In this document: positions 1 through 6,527 of the stretch, piece by piece | Position numbering within the stretch: the stretch's first letter is position 1 | How the letters are laid out: each line of letters starts with the position of its first letter | Origin: Spirochaetaceae bacterium | Lineage (GTDB): Bacteria > Spirochaetota > Spirochaetia > Treponematales > Breznakiellaceae | NCBI GenBank assembly: GCA_031256815.1 | Contig: JAIRPU010000175.1 | Span: 1-13,884 of the forward strand | Direction of reading: 5' to 3' | Length of the DNA stretch: 13,884 nucleotides | The notes under the pieces: generated by a model | What the model was told of the DNA's origin: nothing | The model's database searches: none | What the model saw: the letters and a program-made list of their open reading frames with translations, nothing else | Made by a program: the position numbers and the translations under genes

Positions 1-28
1 AAGCATACCGCCGCTCTCCCACCTAACG

Positions 29-56
29 CCCCGGCCTGCGCGTGCGCAGGCCGGGG
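29..56. repeat. Perfect inverted repeat, 13-bp arms, copy 1
   Basis: Arms CCCCGGCCTGCGC (29-41) and GCGCAGGCCGGGG (44-56) are exact reverse complements around a GT centre. The same arms recur at 215-243 with a different centre, so this is a repeated element and not a chance palindrome. No T-run follows on either strand, so it does not look like an intrinsic terminator. Confidence 0.85.
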
Positions 57-214
57 AACACCGTCAGTCGGCACGCCGCACACACCTCAAGCCGCTGCGA
101 CTGCGCAAAACGGCGCAGATGCAGCGCATAAGACGGCCGGCCGCGGGCTTGTCGACAAAGCCGCGCGAAGCGCGCTTCCACCACCAGCCGCCGCGCTTCG
201 CGCTTTATCGCCAG

Positions 215-243
215 CCCCGGCCTGCGCAGCGCGCAGGCCGGGG
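215..243. repeat. Perfect inverted repeat, 13-bp arms, copy 2
   Basis: Arms CCCCGGCCTGCGC (215-227) and GCGCAGGCCGGGG (231-243) flank the centre AGC. Both arms are identical to those at 29-56, while the centre differs (AGC against GT) and the outer flanks are unrelated. Conservation of the stem alone suggests that the fold, or the arm sequence as a protein target, is what has spread. Confidence 0.85.
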
Positions 244-290
244 GGACAACGGCCGCCACACCGCAGACGCGATTTGGCGGCGCACGACCA

Positions 291-312
291 GCGAAACCGC
301 GTGCGGTTTCGC
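291..312. repeat. Perfect inverted repeat, 10-bp arms
   Basis: Arms GCGAAACCGC (291-300) and GCGGTTTCGC (303-312) flank a GT centre. The stem sequence differs from the 13-bp pair in the same island, but the GT centre and the apex hexamer CGCGTG (298-303) match those of the hairpin at 29-56. There is no terminator-like U-tract. Confidence 0.8.
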
Positions 313-456
313 CAGCTGCCGATTGAGGCCGCCACAGGCGACCGCGCTTTTGCCGGAGACAAAAATGCGCCCAAAACATCATAAACGCATATATTAAACC
401 GCGCCGCTTCATCATTTTTCTCAAATTCGGAATTGCTGTTAATAACCTGAATTGTG

Positions 457-485
457 TTGACAAACAATTTGTTTTATTAAATAAT
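457..485 (+). promoter_or_regulatory. Sigma-70-type promoter with overlapping dyad, upstream of the binding-protein gene
   Basis: A perfect -35 box TTGACA (457-462) is followed after 17 bp by AATAAT (480-485), which matches the -10 consensus at five of six positions. A transcript would start about 7 nt past the -10, close to position 492, which is the A of the ATG. The spacer holds a short dyad, AAACAA-T-TTGTTT (462-474), placed where a repressor would block polymerase. The promoter call is moderately safe; the operator role is a guess. Confidence 0.55.
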
Positions 486-491
486 ACGGTT

Positions 492-1535
492 ATGAAAAAA
501 ATAAAATACTCTATATTTGGCGCAAAAGCTCTGTTGGTTTTTATGGCGCTTATATGCGTATTTGCCGCTTCGTGCGCAAGAAAAAAACCAGTTTCGGAGA
601 CTGCAACAAGAGTGTGGAGCGACTCGCTTGGACGTGAAGTTACGCTGCCTGTCAAAATTGAAAGGATAGCTCCTTCAGGGCCGCTTGCCCAAATCATTTT
701 ATACTCGCTCTGTCCGGACAGGATTATAGGATGGTCAAATTCATTCAGCGAAGAACAAAAACGTTATATCCCCCAAAAATACTGGGATAAACCTACATTC
801 GGACAGTTTTACGGACGAAACGTTACGATGAACCTTGAGGCGGTAATTGCGGCAAAGCCTGATTTGCTCATAGATTTGGGTGAAGCAAAGCCAAACATTC
901 ATTCCGATATGGACGGACTTTCTGCGCAAATTGGAATTCCGGTTGTATTTATAGAGGCAACTCTGGAAACAATGAGCGGCGCCTACCGTGCTTTGGGCGA
1001 TCTTCTGGGAGAAGAGAAGGCTGCCGCGGAATTGGCGGCTTACATTGACGAAACTTTTGAATATGCCGCAGCTTGCCGCGCTGCTATCCCTGAAAAAGCG
1101 AAGCTTTCTGTTTATATGGGAGAAGGCAAAGGAGGACTCCGTACCAATGCCCAGGGTTCAGTTCATTCCGATGTAATAGATTATGCAGGCGGCGTCAATG
1201 CGGTGGATTTTAACCATGAACCGCCGGGCGGTATGCAGCCGGTATCTTTGGAGCAGGTTTTTATTTGGAATCCCGATGTTATAATTCTTGGAGCCGGCGC
1301 AAGCACGAACGAAGTTAAAGCTGACCCAGGCTGGCAGGCGCTTCCCGCCGTACAGAAGGGGCGTGTTTACGATATTCCACAGCAACCCTGGAACTGGGTC
1401 GGCCGCCCTCCTTCCATAAACAGGCTTATAGGCATTAAATGGCTTGGGAATTTACTTTACCCTGATATATTTAAATGTGATATAAATGCCGAAGCCAAAC
1501 GTTTCTACCGGCTGTTTTATCATGCTGAATATTAG
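492..1535 (+). CDS. ABC transporter substrate-binding lipoprotein (iron-siderophore/haem/corrinoid type)
   Basis: This 347-residue protein binds a metal complex outside the inner membrane and delivers it to an ABC permease. The N-terminus has basic residues (MKK..K), a hydrophobic core at about 10-26 and a cysteine at 28 after FAAS, a relaxed lipobox of the kind spirochaetes use, so it is probably a lipoprotein. The mature part fits the Peripla_BP_2 (BtuF/FepB-like, class III) fold: a first lobe around 60-160 and a second around 200-330, with NPDVIIL, the VQKGRVYDIP stretch and a C-terminal GIKWLGNLLYP segment ending FYRLFYH. Ligand cannot be read off; Fe-siderophore, haem, corrinoid or molybdate (MolA-like) are all possible. 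No permease or ATPase gene is adjacent. There is no Shine-Dalgarno sequence before the ATG. The 3' end overlaps the convergent phosphoesterase gene by 4 bp. Confidence 0.88.
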   Translation: MKKIKYSIFGAKALLVFMALICVFAASCARKKPVSETATRVWSDSLGREVTLPVKIERIAPSGPLAQIILYSLCPDRIIGWSNSFSEEQKRYIPQKYWDKPTFGQFYGRNVTMNLEAVIAAKPDLLIDLGEAKPNIHSDMDGLSAQIGIPVVFIEATLETMSGAYRALGDLLGEEKAAAELAAYIDETFEYAAACRAAIPEKAKLSVYMGEGKGGLRTNAQGSVHSDVIDYAGGVNAVDFNHEPPGGMQPVSLEQVFIWNPDVIILGAGASTNEVKADPGWQALPAVQKGRVYDIPQQPWNWVGRPPSINRLIGIKWLGNLLYPDIFKCDINAEAKRFYRLFYHAEY

Positions 1536-2317
1536 CAGAGCAGCGAAAGCCGTTCAATCGAAGCCGCATTGCCTGTTTCAGTGTTTATTCGTATAAGCGC
1601 TCCCTGTATCGCAGGGTCAGAGACTGCACATTCAAGTTTGTAAAAAACCTGAGTCCGTGTCCGTTCAAGGCAGATAGCGCTGTTCATCCCAATAACGCTG
1701 TTGCCGCTTCCTGTCATTCCCAAATCCGATATATAGGCTGTACCGCAAGGCAAAACACGTTCGTCTGCGGTTTGTACGTGAGTATGAGTTCCGGCAAGCG
1801 CCGCGGCCCTTCCATCAATATAAAAAGCAAAAGCCTCTTTTTCGCGGCCGGATTCGGCATGAAAATCAACAATATTTATGGCTTTTGGCTCTTTAACATT
1901 GGTTATCTCATCAAATTTACGAAAAGGGCAGTCTATAGGCGCCATAAATTCGCGTCCCTGCAGATTTATAATACGCAGCAGAACTCCTTTTTTTTCAAGC
2001 GTTATGCTGCCTCTGCCCATAGCGCCCTCAGGATAGTTTGCCGGACGAAGTATTCTCGACTCGTTTTGCATATAATCAAGAAAATCACGTTTTTCCCAAA
2101 TATGGTTTCCGGATGTTATTACATCCGCGCCGGAATCAAAGATTTGTTTTGCGCATTGCTCGTTTAAACCGTATCCTTCCGCTGCGTTTTCCCCATTTAC
2201 AACAACTAAATCCGCTTCAAAATCATGTTTTAAATCCGCCAGGCGTTTTTTAAGCGCGTAAATTCCGGCTTCGCCTGTAACATCCCCTATCATAAGTACA
2301 ACAAGCTGATTTAACAT
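1532..2317 (-). CDS. YmdB-family metallophosphoesterase (TIGR00282 type)
   Basis: This 261-residue cytosolic enzyme belongs to the calcineurin-like YmdB family, whose Bacillus member hydrolyses 2',3'-cyclic nucleotides and affects biofilm and sporulation choices. The dinuclear metal-site residues are visible: D12 (IGDVTG), E43 and N44 (VNGENAAEGYG), N71 and H72 (TSGNHIW), H153 (DFHAE), H178 and H180 (GTHTHVQTAD). Length is normal for the family. The ATG shares one base with the stop of the upstream CDF gene (TAATG at 2315-2319, read on the minus strand), so translation is probably coupled. The usual partner RNase Y is not in this window. Family assignment is secure; the cellular role here is unknown. 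Confidence 0.93.
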   Translation of the reverse strand: MLNQLVVLMIGDVTGEAGIYALKKRLADLKHDFEADLVVVNGENAAEGYGLNEQCAKQIFDSGADVITSGNHIWEKRDFLDYMQNESRILRPANYPEGAMGRGSITLEKKGVLLRIINLQGREFMAPIDCPFRKFDEITNVKEPKAINIVDFHAESGREKEAFAFYIDGRAAALAGTHTHVQTADERVLPCGTAYISDLGMTGSGNSVIGMNSAICLERTRTQVFYKLECAVSDPAIQGALIRINTETGNAASIERLSLLC

Positions 2318-3243
2318 TATTTTTCCAATGCCGATTCAGAAAGCCCGTAAGCTTCGCTTTCACGCTGATTCATTTCGCCATAAGGTTCAATATGCACCAT
2401 TACATCGAATACATTTTCTACACGTTCACGAATTGCAGTTTCAATTTTTATTGATATATCATGCGCTTCCCGCACTGTAAGCGCTCCGTCAACCTCCACG
2501 TCAACGTCAATATCCAAAAAACCGGCAATGCTCCTGATTCTTGTCCTGTGCGGATTCCATGCGCCATCTACAGAACGCACCGCTTCAAAAATCACTTTGT
2601 ACTGTTCTTCGCAGGAACAGCCATCCATAAGCTCGGTATTTGCTTCACGAAATATGCATACCGCCGCTTTTATAACCCAAAATCCAACAAAAAGCGCGGC
2701 AACGGCATCTATCGCGCCAATATCAAAATAAATAGAAAGCGTAATTCCAACAAGAACGGCGCCGGAAACAACAACGTCAGCCGTCATATTTTGCGCATTC
2801 GCCTTTAGCATTGCGCTGCGCGCTTTCTTTCCCATGATATACTGATTTAACGCAAGCAGTAACTTTACAGCTATTGATATAATTGTAACAAAAATTGCCG
2901 GCAAAGACGGTGCCTGGCGATGCTCGCCTGAAATTAAAAACCTGCCGGAATTGAAAACAAGCTGTAGGCCGGCAAAAAACAAAACAAAAGAGAGCCCAAC
3001 CGTTGCTATAGTTTCGGCGCGTCCATGCCCGTAAGGGTGTTCCTTGTCTGCGGGACGCGCTATAACCACAGCCACAAACAGAGTCATTATGGAGATAAGC
3101 ACATCAACAGAAGTATCTATGCCATCGCCTATAACGGCCATACTGCCGGAAATAATTCCAACGCTAATCTTTGCTATGGCAAGCACAAAATTGCCGAAAA
3201 GCGAAATTAACGACGCCGTTTTTATTATAGCGGATTTATCCAT
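2317..3243 (-). CDS. Cation diffusion facilitator (CDF) metal/H+ antiporter
   Basis: This 308-residue inner-membrane protein exports divalent metal cations in exchange for protons. It has the expected six membrane segments in roughly residues 8-205 and a soluble C-terminal metal-sensing domain (about 210-295) with the usual DIDVDVEVDG and VHIEPYGE strands. Comparing with E. coli FieF, the TM2 site is D43xxxD47 and the loop carries D66, H69 and H73 (HPYGHGRAE). The TM5 site reads N152xxxD156, where zinc/iron exporters have HxxxD, so the metal may not be zinc; manganese or iron is plausible. It starts 15 nt after the antiporter stop with a GGCGGA ribosome site and ends inside the start codon of the phosphoesterase gene, so it is the middle gene of a three-gene operon. 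Confidence 0.93.
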   Translation of the reverse strand: MDKSAIIKTASLISLFGNFVLAIAKISVGIISGSMAVIGDGIDTSVDVLISIMTLFVAVVIARPADKEHPYGHGRAETIATVGLSFVLFFAGLQLVFNSGRFLISGEHRQAPSLPAIFVTIISIAVKLLLALNQYIMGKKARSAMLKANAQNMTADVVVSGAVLVGITLSIYFDIGAIDAVAALFVGFWVIKAAVCIFREANTELMDGCSCEEQYKVIFEAVRSVDGAWNPHRTRIRSIAGFLDIDVDVEVDGALTVREAHDISIKIETAIRERVENVFDVMVHIEPYGEMNQRESEAYGLSESALEK

Positions 3244-3258
3244 TTTTATCCGCCGTAA

Positions 3259-4833
3259 TCAATTTTTTTTTGACACCCACACTTTTGGTAAAATCAGAAG
3301 CGCCGCTAAAAGCAGTAAAAGCGCCAGAGGCAAAGTAATCAATATGCTCATTCCAAAACCAAGCGGCGCTACAATGCCCGAAACGATGTAGCTTATAACA
3401 CAAACAGAGGCAACCGTTACCGCATAGGGAATTTGAGTTGAAACGTGTTCAATATGATTACACTGCGCTCCTGTAGATGAAAGTATGGTTGTATCCGAAA
3501 TTGGCGAGCAATGGTCGCCAAAAACAGAGCCGGCCATAACAGAAGACAGCGCTATAATCGAAAGATGCGGCGCTACTATATCGCAAATATTTATTGTTAT
3601 TGGAATAAGAATACCGAATGTGCCCCATGCGGTACCGGTTGAAAAAGATAGCGCCGCGGCAACTGCAAACATTATCGCCGGAATAAGCGCTACAGGGAGC
3701 TTTGAAGCTTCCACAATTCCTGCTACATAACGTCCTGTTTCAAGAAGGTCTCTGCAAACTCCGCTTATTGTCCAGGCCAGTGTAAGTATAACAATAGCGC
3801 CGGTCATAGATTTTATTCCCTGACCTGTAGCGGCAAAAAACTCTTTAAAGCTGATAAGAGAACGCGGAACAAACATAAAGAACGCAACAAACAACGCTCC
3901 AAAGGCTCCTAAAGCGAGGGCAAAACCGGCGGAAGTATCTCCAAACGCATCAAAAAGCGTTTTTCTTGAACCATCTTCCAGCGGCGTCCAGTAATCGCCG
4001 TACCAAAGCATAGCAAAAACAGAAAATACAACAAGAAACGCTACCGGAATCAAAAGATCTGTTACCCTGCCCCGCGAGGACGTCTCCATCGCATTGATTT
4101 CTCCGCCGCTGGAACTTTCTCCAGGAGATTCTACAACACCGGTTGTCATTGCCCTGTTCTGCGCGGCGCGCATTGGGCCATAATCTCCATTTTTTCGCAG
4201 TCCAAGATAAAAAACCATAAAAAGCGTAAGTACCGCGTAAAGATTCATTGGAATAGCGCCTATAAACGCCTCCATGCCGGTTATGCCGGTTTCTGTAGGA
4301 TAGTATGAAATTACGGATGCCGCCCAGGACGAAATCGGCGCGATAATGCATACGGGCGCGGCTGTGGCGTCTATGATGTATGCCAGTTTTTCACGCGAAA
4401 TTTTTTGCGCGTCCGTTACAGGGCGCATAACAGTACCCACGGTTAAACAATTGAAATAATCATCTATAAAAATAAGAAGTCCAAGCAAAGCGGTAACCAA
4501 ACTCGCGCTGCGCGAATTGTTTATTTTACGGGACGCCCAAATACCGTAAGCGCGTGAGCCTCCGGCGCGTGTAATAAGCGCCACAAGCGCCCCCAAAAGC
4601 GCGAGAAAAATTATCATCGCAGCATTATCGCCATCCGCGACTTTGGAAATCATCAAGTCTGTGGTTGTAGTAAAAACGCCGATAATACCACCGCCAGACG
4701 CAAAACTATAAATCGCCGCTCCGGAAAGTATTCCCAAAACAAGCGAAAAAATAACTTCTTTAGTAATTAATGCCAAGGCTATGGCTATTACAGGCGGTAA
4801 TACCGAAAGAACACCAACATCTATACTTTCCAT
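3259..4833 (-). CDS. NhaC-family Na+/H+ antiporter
   Basis: A 524-residue inner-membrane protein with about eleven or twelve hydrophobic segments, expected to exchange Na+ (or an organic anion/Na+ pair) against H+. Family PF03553 signatures are clear: IFIDDYFNCLTVGTVMRPVTD-like stretch at 121-141, FSTGTAWGT at 397-405 and GDHCSPISDTTILSS at 439-453, where D440 and the Ser/Thr/Asp residues are the conserved polar core. A hydrophilic Gly/Ser-rich cytoplasmic loop lies around 215-258. Length is normal. It is first in an operon with the CDF exporter and the YmdB phosphoesterase. No Shine-Dalgarno sequence precedes the ATG, and the best promoter lies immediately upstream. Related proteins also carry out lactate/malate or amino-acid exchange, so the exact substrate is not certain. 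Confidence 0.9.
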   Translation of the reverse strand: MESIDVGVLSVLPPVIAIALALITKEVIFSLVLGILSGAAIYSFASGGGIIGVFTTTTDLMISKVADGDNAAMIIFLALLGALVALITRAGGSRAYGIWASRKINNSRSASLVTALLGLLIFIDDYFNCLTVGTVMRPVTDAQKISREKLAYIIDATAAPVCIIAPISSWAASVISYYPTETGITGMEAFIGAIPMNLYAVLTLFMVFYLGLRKNGDYGPMRAAQNRAMTTGVVESPGESSSGGEINAMETSSRGRVTDLLIPVAFLVVFSVFAMLWYGDYWTPLEDGSRKTLFDAFGDTSAGFALALGAFGALFVAFFMFVPRSLISFKEFFAATGQGIKSMTGAIVILTLAWTISGVCRDLLETGRYVAGIVEASKLPVALIPAIMFAVAAALSFSTGTAWGTFGILIPITINICDIVAPHLSIIALSSVMAGSVFGDHCSPISDTTILSSTGAQCNHIEHVSTQIPYAVTVASVCVISYIVSGIVAPLGFGMSILITLPLALLLLLAALLILPKVWVSKKN

Positions 4834-4842
4834 AATGAAAAC

Positions 4843-4872
4843 ATACTACTCTGCGCGCTTCTTTGTAGTCAA
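4843..4872 (-). promoter_or_regulatory. Candidate promoter for the antiporter operon
   Basis: Read on the minus strand, TTGACT (4872-4867) matches the -35 consensus at five of six positions. It is separated by 18 bp from TAGTAT (4848-4843), which matches the -10 at four of six. Initiation about 7 nt past the -10 would fall near 4836, leaving a leader of only about 3 nt before the ATG at 4833. This fits the absence of a ribosome-binding site. Confidence 0.45.
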
Positions 4873-4891
4873 GCCTTCACATTCCGCCTTC

Positions 4892-4961
4892 GCATGAGGA
4901 GCCGCGCTCGTAACCGGACGGCTGCAGCATGAGGAGCCGCGACAGTAACCGGACGGTTGCA
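4892..4961. repeat. Two tandem copies of a 35-bp repeat
   Basis: Unit 1 (4892-4926) and unit 2 (4927-4961) lie head to tail with no spacer and match at 31 of 35 positions. Both begin GCATGAGGAGCCGCG, differ in the next three bases (CTC against ACA), share GTAACCGGACGG, and differ once more (C against T) before TGCA. Unit 2 contains a short dyad, AACCG-GA-CGGTT; the C/T change weakens it in unit 1. The pair lies between the end of cobQ and the antiporter promoter. No T-run follows, so it is not an obvious terminator. Confidence 0.9.
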
Positions 4962-4980
4962 GCCGGCTAAAACACCGTTA

Positions 4981-6429
4981 TCAGATTTTAGCAACTTTAA
5001 GCAGGCTGTCAATGTCAAGATGCGCGGCAAGTTCAGAGGCAATGGCGTCCAGCGCCGTTTCCACCCGCTCGTTTTGGTCAAAACCGCTGGAAGCGGCGCC
5101 AAGCGTTCCAAGCAGCCGCGCTCTAAACTCCGGCGCGTCAAACAAACGGTGAATATAACATCCGGCTATACGGCCATTATCGCTAAGCGCTCCGTCAAGC
5201 TCTCCTGTTGAAAGCTTAAGAAACGCGCTAACTCCGCTTTCAAGCTCTGTTTGCCCATGATGAATCTCATAACCGCGGAACGAATCGCCATATTTCAAAC
5301 TAACTCCGGAAACTTCGGTTACACGTTTATCCGCGTTAAGCACCGTATGCACATTTAGAAGTCCCAGTCCTTTTGTAACTCCGGCCTTTCCCTCTTCTCC
5401 ATTCGGGTCTGAAATGGTTTTGCCAAGAATTTGATAGCCCCCGCAAATGCCAAGCACAAAACCTCCGCGCCTTATATGCGCCAAAAGGTCAATATCCCAG
5501 CCCTGAGCGCGAAAAAACATTAAATCGCTTATTGTAGCCTTGCTGCCGGGCAGAATAACAAGGCGCGCCTGTGCAGGCAGCGTTTCGCCCGGACGAACCC
5601 TTATAAGCCGCACAGATTCTTCAGATTCAAGCGCGTCAAAATCGTCATGGTTTGAAATTGCCGGCATAACAGGAATCGCAATGGTAATTACTCCGCTCTT
5701 TTGCAAATCCTCCGCTACGGCGTCTTCCGCAGGCAGGCTTCTTGCGACAGCCATCCATGGCACTATTCCAAAACCACGCCAGCCTGTTTGCCGTTCTATG
5801 GCCCTGTAACCGTCTTCAAAAAGTTCTACACGCCCTCTAAAACGGTTGATTATAAAACCCTTTATCATTTCCGCATCAGAAGGGTCAAGCACCGCTTTTG
5901 TCCCAACCAAAGAGGCTATAACGCCGCCTCTGTCTATATCGCCTACAAGAATTACAGGAACTCCAGCCGGCTTTGCAAAACCCATGTTGGCAATATCACC
6001 ATTTCGCAGGTTAATTTCGGCCGGACTTCCGGCGCCTTCAACCACAACAATATCGCTCTGCTTTTTAAGGCACTCAAACGACTGCATTACTTCATTTAGA
6101 AGTGAAATTCTTTCGGTATTAAAATTTTGAGCGAGCAAGGTTCCACGCGGCTTTCCATGAACAATAATCTGCGCCCCCGTATTGGACTGCGGCTTTAACA
6201 GCACAGGGTTCATGTGAACACTTGGTTTTACGCGGCAGGCCGCCGCCTGCAAGCTTTGAGCGCGCCCAATTTCGCCACCTTCAATAGCTACAGCGGCGTT
6301 ATTGGACATATTTTGAGGTTTAAAAGGGCATACTTTAATTCCCATGTTGGAAAAAATCCTGCACAGGCCCGCAACCAAAACCGATTTGCCTACATCGGAA
6401 CCGGTACCCTGAAGCATTATTGCCGCCAT
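4981..6429 (-). CDS. cobQ: Cobyric acid synthase (CobQ/CbiP)
   Basis: A cytosolic enzyme of 482 residues that uses glutamine and ATP to amidate four carboxyl groups of adenosyl-cobyrinic acid a,c-diamide, giving cobyric acid, late in cobalamin synthesis. The N-terminal dethiobiotin-synthetase-like ATPase domain (about 1-230) has the nucleotide loop GTGSDVGKS (8-16), the FKPQNMSNN stretch and VVEGAGSPAEINL (130-141). The C-terminal class I glutaminase domain (about 250-440) has nucleophile C329 in LGICGGYQ, the GYEIHHGQ motif (387-393) and catalytic H427 in CYIHRLFD, where HG is more usual than HR. Length is typical. AAGGAG lies 4 nt before the ATG. No other cobalamin gene is adjacent, and no B12 riboswitch is recognisable in the 98-nt upstream gap. 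Confidence 0.95.
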   Translation of the reverse strand: MAAIMLQGTGSDVGKSVLVAGLCRIFSNMGIKVCPFKPQNMSNNAAVAIEGGEIGRAQSLQAAACRVKPSVHMNPVLLKPQSNTGAQIIVHGKPRGTLLAQNFNTERISLLNEVMQSFECLKKQSDIVVVEGAGSPAEINLRNGDIANMGFAKPAGVPVILVGDIDRGGVIASLVGTKAVLDPSDAEMIKGFIINRFRGRVELFEDGYRAIERQTGWRGFGIVPWMAVARSLPAEDAVAEDLQKSGVITIAIPVMPAISNHDDFDALESEESVRLIRVRPGETLPAQARLVILPGSKATISDLMFFRAQGWDIDLLAHIRRGGFVLGICGGYQILGKTISDPNGEEGKAGVTKGLGLLNVHTVLNADKRVTEVSGVSLKYGDSFRGYEIHHGQTELESGVSAFLKLSTGELDGALSDNGRIAGCYIHRLFDAPEFRARLLGTLGAASSGFDQNERVETALDAIASELAAHLDIDSLLKVAKI

Positions 6430-6445
6430 ATATCTCCTTTATAAA

Positions 6446-6451
6446 ATTATA
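6446..6451 (-). promoter_or_regulatory. Candidate -10 element for cobQ
   Basis: The 98-nt gap upstream of cobQ contains, on the minus strand, a perfect TATAAT. The expected start would be near 6439, just ahead of the AAGGAG at 6434-6439, so the leader would be very short. There is no convincing -35 at 16-18 bp. cobQ may instead be read through from the receptor gene upstream. Confidence 0.3.
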
Positions 6452-6527
6452 AACGGAACCTTATTCAAAATATAACAGCATAAAAAACGCTGCCATTTAA
6501 GTTTCTGCCTGCCTGACAGATTTAAGA

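Larger units (their letters stand above)
1..365. repeat. GC-rich non-coding island packed with inverted repeats
   Basis: No credible gene lies here. Open frames cross the island on both strands, but only because GC-rich DNA has few stops; their translations are Arg/Ala-rich and resemble no family I know. At least six hairpin-capable inverted repeats are visible: 29-56, 101-118, 145-162 (one bulged A), 163-203 (12-bp arms 163-174 and 192-203), 215-243 and 291-312. GAAGCGCGCTTC (167-178) is a perfect palindrome. The 10-mer GGCCGCCACA occurs at both 251-260 and 327-336. G/C reaches 49 of 60 bases at 211-270, far above the flanking DNA. It could be a cluster of REP-like palindromes, a decayed mobile element, or a structured RNA; the sequence alone does not decide. 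Confidence 0.7.

Noticed and set aside
21..56. Possible integron attC site (CCTAAC followed by a strong hairpin; some treponemes carry large integrons)
   Set aside because: No matching GTTRRRY core site follows at the right distance, and there are no repeated cassettes or integrase.
23..697. Long minus-strand open frame across the left-end island, with overlapping frames at 87-467 and 119-397
   Set aside because: The frames exist because GC-rich DNA lacks stops. The translations are Arg/Ala-rich and familyless, there is no ribosome site, and the longest runs into the lipoprotein gene on the other strand.
4869..5141. Minus-strand open frame overlapping the cobQ 3' end
   Set aside because: It is a frame shadow of cobQ extended through the 35-bp repeats, with no SD and no family resemblance.
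6430..6527. Cobalamin riboswitch upstream of cobQ
   Set aside because: The gap is too short for the full aptamer and no B12-box-like sequence is recognisable.
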